Assembly: GCA_026692885.1 (NCBI GenBank)
Contig: JAPLNJ010000365.1
Coordinates: 1 to 20,210 of the forward strand
DNA: 20,210 nucleotides
Reading direction: 5' to 3'
Source of the DNA: Planctomycetota bacterium
GTDB taxonomy: Bacteria > Planctomycetota > Planctomycetia > Pirellulales > Pirellulaceae
Position 1 is the stretch's first letter; each line of letters starts with the position of its first letter. The position numbers and the translations under genes were made by a program. This document shows, in pieces, positions 1-5,655 of this stretch. The notes beneath the pieces were generated by a model. It did not search any database, was not told the DNA's origin, and was given only the letters and a program-made list of their open reading frames with translations.

Positions 1-435
1 CGGAGAAACCCTGGAAAACCCGCCCCCGCCGAGCTTGCTCGGTGGAGCGAATGATTCGGTCACTGCACGCTCGACGCGCCAATCACTGCTTCCACCGAGC
101 AAGCTCGGCGGGGTGCGGCAAACCCTGGGATTTGCGCTGTAGTGCATAATCATCGCTCCACCGAGCAAGCTCGGCGGGGGCGAGTTCGCGGCACATGCGC
201 AACTTCAAAGGCGCCGGTTGATGGGCGCTCGCCGGGCAGCGCGGTATACTGACCCCGACAAACCAACCCAAGCTCGCCCGCGGCTCCACGGTCGGCGCCG
301 TGGCGCGGAACGGGTATCGAGGGCGCAAGAGAACATCGTAACCATCGGATGCAACCGAGGGCGGTAACGGGTCGGGAATGGTGGCGGGGTCTTTGACCCG
401 CCCCGATTGATCCGGGTCGTTCAGCCGATCGCAAT
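1..435. repeat. Non-coding left edge with a thrice-repeated palindrome and a MITE-type end
   Basis: I see no convincing gene here. A short unit built on CCGAGCAAGCTCGG, a 6-bp stem with a 2-nt loop, occurs three times: at about 26-50 in one orientation and at about 91-113 and 154-181 in the other. An AAACCCTGG word lies near 6-14 and again near 120-128. At 195-210 the sequence ATGCGCAACTTCAAAG matches the terminal inverted repeat of the 311-bp element at 4910-5220, so this is probably one end of a related element that extends left of the window. The rest, 211-435, shows no clear signal; long reading frames on the minus strand here have no recognisable protein character. Confidence 0.6.
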
Positions 436-837
436 ATGGCCATGCTGATGCCACCGTCCTTCCGACGAGTTCGCTTTTCAATCCGGACGCTCTTTGTCTG
501 CACGACGCTCGTAGGCCTCTACCTCGGCGTGGCCCCGCGCATCCAAGATGCCCGCGAAGTATGGCGACGTTCACGACTTCACTATGAAGTTGGTCCGGAA
601 ATCTACGGACTCCATAACGCCCACTGCGAACCGTGTCGGCGTCGGATGGTCCGTGCAATCTGCGACGAGACCCAATCGCCCCAGGCAAGAGTGGCTTGGA
701 TTAATGACCTTGCCCGCAACGCCAAGGCAGATGAGACCGCTCGACAATGGCTGGTGCGGGCATCCGAAAGTCCAACGCAGGAAGTTGCGACTGCGGCGCG
801 TGATGCCTTGACCGCTGTATCCTATAGGCTACAATAG
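436..837 (+). CDS. Small membrane-anchored hypothetical protein
   Basis: This 133-aa protein has no function that I recognise. Residues 10-33 (RRVRFSIRTLFVCTTLVG and following) form a positively charged stretch and one hydrophobic segment. This is the N-terminal anchor seen on very many planctomycete proteins of unknown role, and it suggests the rest lies outside the cytoplasmic membrane. The soluble part contains a CEPC pair of cysteines (about residues 64-67) and an alanine-rich helical C-terminus. Starts at residue 1 or at Met6 (451) are both possible, and no strong Shine-Dalgarno sequence is visible before either. The stop lies 4 bases before the HigB-type toxin start, and the toxin promoter overlaps its last codons. 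It is probably a separate gene, not part of the toxin-antitoxin operon. Confidence 0.6.
   Translation: MAMLMPPSFRRVRFSIRTLFVCTTLVGLYLGVAPRIQDAREVWRRSRLHYEVGPEIYGLHNAHCEPCRRRMVRAICDETQSPQARVAWINDLARNAKADETARQWLVRASESPTQEVATAARDALTAVSYRLQ
808..835 (+). promoter_or_regulatory. Sigma-70-like promoter of the toxin-antitoxin pair
   Basis: TTGACC at 808-813 and TACAAT at 830-835 are separated by 16 bases. This is a close match to a housekeeping promoter in otherwise GC-rich DNA. The start codon at 842 lies 6 bases after the -10 box, where transcription would begin, so the toxin message would have almost no leader. The promoter sits inside the 3' end of the upstream gene. In this family the antitoxin usually represses its own promoter; no operator was clearly identified. 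Confidence 0.5.
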
Positions 838-841
838 CGAC

Positions 842-1129
842 ATGCTCGTCAAAACGACCGAGGTGTACCGCGACTGGATCAACTCGCTTCGCGACCGTGC
901 GGGTCGCGCACGCATCCAGGTTCGCGTCGATCGGCTGGTGCATGGAAATCCCGGAAAGCATCGGGTTCTCACGGACGGCGTTTGCGAGTTGAACATCGAC
1001 TATGGCCCTGGGTACAGGGTGTACTACACACAGCGTGGCGACGTCATGATCGTGTTACTGGCCGGGGGCGACAAATCAACCCAATCGCAAGATATCCAAA
1101 CGGCCATCGCCCTGGCGAAGAATCTATAG
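842..1129 (+). CDS. higB: HigB/RelE-type toxin (Gp49-like addiction module killer)
   Basis: This 95-aa protein matches the Gp49/HigB-like branch of the RelE superfamily (TIGR02683-type 'addiction module killer protein'). Visible family features are the YRDWINSLRDRAGRARIQVRVDRL-type N-terminal helices (about residues 9-32), the GxCELNIDYGPGYRVYY core strand region (about 47-62), the MIVLLAGGDKSTQ strand-turn (about 69-81) and the closing IxTAIALAKNL helix. Toxins of this group are ribosome-dependent mRNA endonucleases or close relatives; activity here is inferred from family. The length is normal. The gene comes before its antitoxin, the order typical of higBA. No Shine-Dalgarno sequence precedes the ATG, in keeping with the promoter at 808-835 giving a nearly leaderless transcript. 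Confidence 0.88.
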   Translation: MLVKTTEVYRDWINSLRDRAGRARIQVRVDRLVHGNPGKHRVLTDGVCELNIDYGPGYRVYYTQRGDVMIVLLAGGDKSTQSQDIQTAIALAKNL

Positions 1130-1141
1130 GAGTGCCAAGTA

Positions 1142-1459
1142 ATGGCCAAGACTGCTGCCAAGTCATCGGGGAAGACCAAGACCATCGCCTACGACGTGGC
1201 GGAACAGCTTCGTACGCCGGAAGAGATGGCTGCGTACCTTGATGCCTGGTTCGAAGAGGCTCCAGACGACGCCGCTGGCATTGCTCGCGCGCTGGGGGAT
1301 ATTGCCCGTGCGCGCGGCATGGCACAGGTTGCCCGCGACGCTGGGCTTAGCCGTGAGAGCCTCTACAAAGCGCTCAGCGAAAATGGAAACCCGAGCTTCG
1401 CCACGGTCCTCAAGGTGGCCCGCGCACTCGGTGTGCGGCTGAACGCGCGCGTGGCCTAG
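1142..1459 (+). CDS. higA: HigA-type antitoxin, helix-turn-helix
   Basis: This 105-aa protein matches the HigA-like antidote family (TIGR02684-type). The first 15 residues are a lysine/serine-rich tail. YDVAEQLRTPEEMAAYLDAWFEE (about 18-40) is the family's N-terminal region, which usually contacts the toxin. A helix-turn-helix follows at about 58-100 (MAQVARDAGLSRESLYKALS, then the PSFATVLKVARALGV helix). It should neutralise the toxin encoded just upstream and repress the operon promoter. The gap after the toxin stop is 12 bases, and an AGGAG Shine-Dalgarno sequence overlaps the toxin stop codon, so translation is probably coupled and strong. Both genes look intact. There is no sign of the larger cargo that would mark a mobile island, apart from the repeats nearby. 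Confidence 0.88.
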   Translation: MAKTAAKSSGKTKTIAYDVAEQLRTPEEMAAYLDAWFEEAPDDAAGIARALGDIARARGMAQVARDAGLSRESLYKALSENGNPSFATVLKVARALGVRLNARVA

Positions 1460-1581
1460 CTGCCCGATACCATCGGAGCGTGGGCGCCGAACTAAGGCCG
1501 TGCACCCGAGCGGCGGATCGGGGCGGAATCAGAATGGAAGGTCACTTGGCCGCCGCCGGGTAACGGCTGTCGTTCGTCGCG

Positions 1582-1944
1582 TCAGTCGAGCGTCAATTGC
1601 TTGTTCACGTAGTCGATGTGGAGGACGTGTTTCTCAAGCAACCCCGTTCCGAGGAGCGGCAACTGACCATCGTTGGCGATCACTTGGAGCTGGATCAGGT
1701 TTCCAAACCAAGCAAGATAGCCGATGAATGTCTCCAAGGTGACCTTCCTGCCATCGGCTAGGATCGCCTCGGTCTCCACCAGAGGTTCGAGGTGGAGTTC
1801 CTCGATCAGCGACATGGGGAAGACCAAGTGTCCGTCGAATGCCGTGTCAATTCACGCCGCCACGCGGGCTCCTTGAGCGTTCCGCGTTCGCCGCACTTCG
1901 ACGTCGACGAGGGCTCGGTTGGGATCGTCGACTGTTCCGATCAC
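1582..1944 (-). pseudogene. Clan AA retropepsin-like aspartic protease, broken by an in-frame TGA
   Basis: The minus strand reads, from a GTG at 1944-1942, MIGTVDDPNRALVDVEV and onward for 30 codons. It then meets TGA at 1854-1852 and continues in the same frame as IDTAFDGHLVFP, with a further normal ending to the stop at 1582. The whole product would be 120 residues including the stop position, the usual size for single-domain retropepsin-like proteases. The DTA triad that follows the TGA immediately is the expected catalytic aspartate motif (usually D-T-G/A), and a Trp codon (TGG) is a natural ancestor for TGA at this place. The downstream 81 codons alone lack the catalytic Asp. TGA is an ordinary stop elsewhere in this window, for example at the ends of the genes at 4888 and 15905. 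I therefore call it a pseudogene, or a base error in the assembly. The first codon is inferred; a stop lies just upstream in frame. Confidence 0.72.
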
Positions 1945-2006
1945 GACGCGAACCCTACACCCTGCTTAGCCGCTGCTGTGCCGTTAACCGCCTCGTCGAA
2001 ACCAAA

Positions 2007-2010
2007 GGAG
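2007..2010 (+). promoter_or_regulatory. Ribosome binding site deciding the start of the beta-helix gene
   Basis: AAAGGAG at 2004-2010 lies 7 bases before ATG 2018, a strong Shine-Dalgarno arrangement. It favours initiation at ATG 2018 rather than at GTG 2012 or at TTG 2129, which stands just before the signal peptide. It implies that the dispersed repeat at about 2039-2125 is translated. Confidence 0.6.
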
Positions 2011-2011
2011 C

Positions 2012-4888
2012 GTGTTCATGAACTTTCGGAAAGCAAGCCTTAGCAATGGCCGGGAAAAAACTTTCGCATTTGCATCTCGGCCCCTCACCCCAACCCTCTC
2101 CCCGGATTACCGGGGCGAGGGAGTTGTCTTGCGGCGGTGCCTGACCACCTGCGCCGTTTCCCTCGCATGGCTGCTGACGCCGACCGCCTTCGCTGCGGCG
2201 CTGATCCTGTACGTCGCACCCGACGGCAACGACGGTTGGTCGGGACGATTGCCGGAGGCCAACGCCCAACGGTCCGATGGTCCCTTGGCCACGCCACTCG
2301 GCGCCCGGGACGCGATCCGGCGCTGGCGGAAAAGCGAGCCAGAAGGTGCCGGGCCGGTGACGGTCAACTTCCGTGGCGGGACCTATTGGCTGACCGCTCC
2401 CTGGGTGCTGGAACCCCAGGATTCGGGCACGGCCGAAGCACCGGTGGTGTACGCGGCGGCGACCGGCGAACGGCCTGTACTCAGCGGCGGACGCCCGATC
2501 ACCGGCTGGAAAGCGAACACGGGCGGCCTGTGGAGTACGCAGCTTCCCGACGTCGCCTCCGGCGCATGGTACTTCCAACAATTATGGGTGGGCGGCCAAC
2601 GCCGAACGCGAGCCAGGACACCCAGTCAGGACTACTACAGCATTGCACAGAAGGCCCCACCGGCCACGGATCCGGCGACCGGCAAACAGGTACCGCGAGA
2701 TCGCACGGCGTTTGTCTTCACGTCGAACGAGATCAAGAATTGGCCCGACTTGGCCGACGCCCAGGTGATTGTGTTTCACTCCTGGGAGACCTCACGCCTG
2801 CGGATTGCCAACGTGAAAGAAGCCGAACGGCTGGTCACGTTCACCGGCGGAGCCGCCTGGCCCTTCGAGTACTGGGGACCGAAGCAGCGGTATTACGTCG
2901 AGAATGTGCGGGAGGCCCTCGACGCGCCGGGCGAGTGGTATCTGGACCGCGCCAGCGGCACGCTGTTCTACTATCCGCTGCCCGGCGAGGATCTGACGCG
3001 GTCGGAGGTCGTGGCGCCGCGGCTGACGCGGTTGGTCGAAGTCCGCGGTGCGTCCGAAACCAAGCAGTTTGTCGAACACGTGACTCTGCGCGGGCTGACC
3101 TTCTCGCATGCCGACTGGATCCTGGAACCGCAGGGGCACAGCGACGCGCAGGCCGTGGTCAGCGCTCCGGCGGCTATGCTGGCCGACGGCGCGCGGCATT
3201 GTGTGATCGAGGACTGCGAGCTGTCCCATGTCGGCGACTACGGGATCTGGCTCCGCCACGGCTGCCAGCACAACCGCCTGACGCGAAACCGCCTGCGCGA
3301 CTTGGGCGTCGGCGGCATTCGCATCGGCGAGGCGGCCCGAGCGGCGACCGACGACGGCGAATCGACGGCCAACATCGTCGACAATAATCACCTGTTCGAC
3401 GGTGGACACGTCTACCCGGCGGGAGTCGGCATCTGGGTGGCCCAGAGCAGCTACAACACGATTTCTCACAACGAGATTCACGACTTCTTCTATTCCGGCC
3501 TGTCGATCGGCTGGAACTGGGACGACGCGCCAAACCGCTGCCATCACAACGTGATCGAGTTCAACCACGTGCACCACGTGATGCAGGGGATGCTCAGCGA
3601 CGGCGGCGCGATCTACACGCTGGGGACCTCGCCCGGCAGCATCATTCGCAACAATGTGTTCCACGACGTGTGGCCTTACCACGCGCCGCCGTTTGGCTGG
3701 GGCATCTATCTGGACGCCACATGCAGCGGCTATCTGGTCGAGAACAATATTGTCTACAACACGCTCAGCGGCGGACTGATGTACAACAACGGCGGCCACG
3801 AGCACACGATCCGCAACAACATCTTCGCGTTTTCGGCGAACCATACGCTGTGGCCCTATTGGGAAAAACGGCCGAACTGCTTCCAACACAACATCGTAGT
3901 TCTGACCCAAGGCGAGTTGTTCATTCCCTTCGCGGAACGCTCCCTCCGCGAGCGATTGGCTGCCAAGGAATCGCTCGGCGTGTGGGATGACAATCTGTAT
4001 TGGCATCCGGACGGCCAGGAGCGACTGCGATTCTTCAAGCACGAGTTGGCCCCGTGGCAGGCGCTCGGCCTGGACACGCACTCGCAGATTGCGGATCCGC
4101 GGTTCACGCGCGCAGACGACTACGATTTTCGGCTGCTACCCGATTCGCCGGCGCGGAAGCTGGGGTTTCAGCCGATCGACACCTCACGCGTGGGACTCTA
4201 CGGCGATTCGGCCTGGGTGGCAGAGGCACGTCAAGTGAAACATCCGAAGACGATGCTGCCGCCGCCACCACCGCCTCCGCAACCGCAGGAGGTGGACGAC
4301 GGCTTCGAGACCACCGCGGTCGGCGCGCCGCCGCAGGGAGCAATCGTCAGCGGGGAAACGCAGGGGGCGTCGATCCGCGTCACGGACGAGCAAGCCGCGA
4401 CGGGCCAGCGGAGTTTGAAATTCACCGACCGCCAGGAGCTCCAGCCGTCCTGGCAACCGCACCTGTTCTACCAGCCGCACATCACGGCCGGCACCGTGCG
4501 GCAGAGCTTTGATCTACGGCTCGAACGCGAGGCCCTGCTGTTTACGGAGTGGCGGGATGAGACGGTCTACCCGCAGTGTATCGGCCCGAGCGTGACGTTC
4601 GACGGAACGGGCAAGGTGACGGCCGGTGGCAAACTGCTGACGACCGTGCCGACCAGCGTCTGGGTGCACATCGAGATCGAAGCCTCGCTCGGCAAGACGG
4701 CACCGCCGAAGTTCACCTTGACGATTGTGCCGCCGAACGGGCAGCGGCAGGTGTTCGCCGATCTGCCGTGGGCCGGGACGGACTTCCATGAGCTGCAGTG
4801 GCTGGGGTTCGTCAGCACGGCTGCCGCTGACTGTGTGTTCTTCGTGGACAACCTGCAGATCAAACGCCTCGACCGGAAGCACGATTGA
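2012..4888 (+). CDS. Large secreted right-handed beta-helix protein, probable polysaccharide-active enzyme
   Basis: Up to 958 aa; the likeliest start is ATG 2018 (956 aa). A hydrophobic signal segment (LTTCAVSLAWLLTPTAFAA, about residues 44-62) is followed by YVAPDGNDGWSGRLPE and a RDAIRRW/FRGGTYWL pattern, the N-terminal region of many planctomycete and verrucomicrobial pectate-lyase-like proteins. Residues of about 350-650 carry parallel beta-helix (PbH1) repeats rich in asparagine: NRLRDLGVGGIRIG, NTISHNEIHDFFYSG, NVIEFNHVHHV, NNVFHDVW, NNIVYN, NNIF. A proline linker (LPPPPPPPQPQ, about 747-757) leads to a C-terminal beta-sandwich-like domain (about 760-950) that could bind carbohydrate. 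The layout resembles GH141-like proteins, but I cannot identify catalytic residues, so substrate and reaction are open. The N-terminus is odd: about 30 residues before the signal segment are the translation of a dispersed DNA repeat. Confidence 0.82.
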   Translation: MFMNFRKASLSNGREKTFAFASRPLTPTLSPDYRGEGVVLRRCLTTCAVSLAWLLTPTAFAAALILYVAPDGNDGWSGRLPEANAQRSDGPLATPLGARDAIRRWRKSEPEGAGPVTVNFRGGTYWLTAPWVLEPQDSGTAEAPVVYAAATGERPVLSGGRPITGWKANTGGLWSTQLPDVASGAWYFQQLWVGGQRRTRARTPSQDYYSIAQKAPPATDPATGKQVPRDRTAFVFTSNEIKNWPDLADAQVIVFHSWETSRLRIANVKEAERLVTFTGGAAWPFEYWGPKQRYYVENVREALDAPGEWYLDRASGTLFYYPLPGEDLTRSEVVAPRLTRLVEVRGASETKQFVEHVTLRGLTFSHADWILEPQGHSDAQAVVSAPAAMLADGARHCVIEDCELSHVGDYGIWLRHGCQHNRLTRNRLRDLGVGGIRIGEAARAATDDGESTANIVDNNHLFDGGHVYPAGVGIWVAQSSYNTISHNEIHDFFYSGLSIGWNWDDAPNRCHHNVIEFNHVHHVMQGMLSDGGAIYTLGTSPGSIIRNNVFHDVWPYHAPPFGWGIYLDATCSGYLVENNIVYNTLSGGLMYNNGGHEHTIRNNIFAFSANHTLWPYWEKRPNCFQHNIVVLTQGELFIPFAERSLRERLAAKESLGVWDDNLYWHPDGQERLRFFKHELAPWQALGLDTHSQIADPRFTRADDYDFRLLPDSPARKLGFQPIDTSRVGLYGDSAWVAEARQVKHPKTMLPPPPPPPQPQEVDDGFETTAVGAPPQGAIVSGETQGASIRVTDEQAATGQRSLKFTDRQELQPSWQPHLFYQPHITAGTVRQSFDLRLEREALLFTEWRDETVYPQCIGPSVTFDGTGKVTAGGKLLTTVPTSVWVHIEIEASLGKTAPPKFTLTIVPPNGQRQVFADLPWAGTDFHELQWLGFVSTAAADCVFFVDNLQIKRLDRKHD
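2039..2125 (+). repeat. Dispersed repeat (copy 1), translated inside an N-terminus
   Basis: This copy shares with the one near 19386-19483 an AATGRCCG start, a CATTTGC box, CCCTCACCCCA and the hairpin CCCTCTCCCCGG-ATTA-CCGGGGCGAGGG (one mismatch in the stem). Read in frame it gives the LTPTLSPxYRGEG string that turns up in wrongly called proteins of many bacteria. Here it lies between the Shine-Dalgarno-led start and the signal peptide of the beta-helix protein. CTT occurs at 2039-2041 and 2128-2130 on both sides, but removing 89 bases between them would shift the frame, so the original junction is uncertain. Confidence 0.7.
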
Positions 4889-4909
4889 GTCCCACGTAAC
4901 CGATGGCGG

Positions 4910-5220
4910 TCTTTGAAGTTGCGCATTTCCGGGCTTTGCCGAGGAAGCTCCCGGCGTTAGCCGGGAGAGCCGTCCCGCCCTGAACCTACCCCGGAGCCAC
5001 GCACGCCACACGGAAGCCGCCAGCGTAAGCTGGCCGGAGCCTCCCGCCCCACACCTATTCGCGGTGCATCGTCTAGGTGCAGGGGCGGGAACGCTCCCAC
5101 CGGCTGACACCGGGGGCTTCTCGGTGGCGCGGGCGACCGCGGCTAGGTTGTGGGCGGGATTTCTCTCCCGGCTCACGCCGGAAGCTTCTCCCCATGCGGC
5201 GAAATGCGCAACTTCAAAGA
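4910..5220. mobile_element. MITE-like 311-bp element with 20-bp perfect terminal inverted repeats
   Basis: The ends, TCTTTGAAGTTGCGCATTTC at 4910-4929 and its reverse complement at 5201-5220, are identical over 20 bases. Next to each end, inside, stands a hairpin of the type CCCGGCGTTAGCCGGGAG (left) or CTCCCGGCTCACGCCGG (right), so the inverted symmetry extends imperfectly to about 58 bases. The interior has more short palindromes (for example CAGCGTAAGCTGG and CCGGCTGACACCGG) and no credible gene. A transposase for this element is not present. A related end lies at 195-210. Confidence 0.7.
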
Positions 5221-5393
5221 CGCAGATCCGGGGTCTCCTGTGGCCTTGGCTTGAACTGCCTTTGGCACAACGGTCCCGACGAACGCCCCGTGCGCCGTCT
5301 GGTGGCTGCCCCGATCAACGCTTATTATGACGCCGCTCCGATGGCGTTTGCCGTCGACGGCAGAGGATAGGCTGGGTTGGCAAGCCATGCTAT
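5221..5393. other. Non-coding spacer between two inverted-repeat elements
   Basis: This is ordinary GC-rich sequence without a supported gene, repeat or RNA. It separates the 311-bp and the 169-bp elements upstream of the HZS-alpha-like gene. A promoter for that gene may lie here or in the short stretch after 5562, but I could not pick out a convincing one. Confidence 0.5.
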
Positions 5394-5562
5394 GCCTTGA
5401 TCATAACGTTACGCAAAACGCTAGCAGCAGGAGGTCAGGGTGGCTGGGGCAGAGTGCAGCGATGCCCCAGAAACCGGGTACTGGGGCTTCGCTTAGGCTC
5501 AGCCGCCAGCCACCCGGGCTGCTGCTGGCACTGACGGCTGTGCGCAACCTTATGATCAAGGC
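5394..5562. mobile_element. MITE-like 169-bp element with GCCTTGATCATAA ends
   Basis: The left end at 5394-5413 reads GCCTTGATCATAACGTTACG. The right end, ending at 5562, reads as its inverted copy with changes (GCCTTGATCATAAGGTTGCG on the minus strand). Further inside, GGGTGGCTGG and CAGCAG motifs face each other, so almost the whole element can fold back, with an inner CTGGGGC/GCCCCAG hairpin. The same 20 bases at the left end occur again at 20187-20206, running into the right edge of the window. It has no coding capacity and lies 94 bases before the start of the HZS-alpha-like gene. Confidence 0.72.
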
Positions 5563-5655
5563 CGCAAGCCGTCCTACGAGTGTTCGGTTTGGTGCGGGCG
5601 GCTTGAGCGTCACGCGTCGACCAGCATGCGCACAACGAACGAGGAGTAATTCGCC

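Noticed and set aside
1852..1854. TGA recoded as Trp or selenocysteine in the protease gene
   Set aside because: TGA ends normal genes in this window (4886-4888 and 15903-15905), so general recoding is excluded. No SECIS-like structure was recognised.
2792..4081. 429-codon minus-strand open frame
   Set aside because: It is antisense to the beta-helix gene; its Val/Arg/Ala-rich product arises from the codon pattern of the asparagine-rich repeats.
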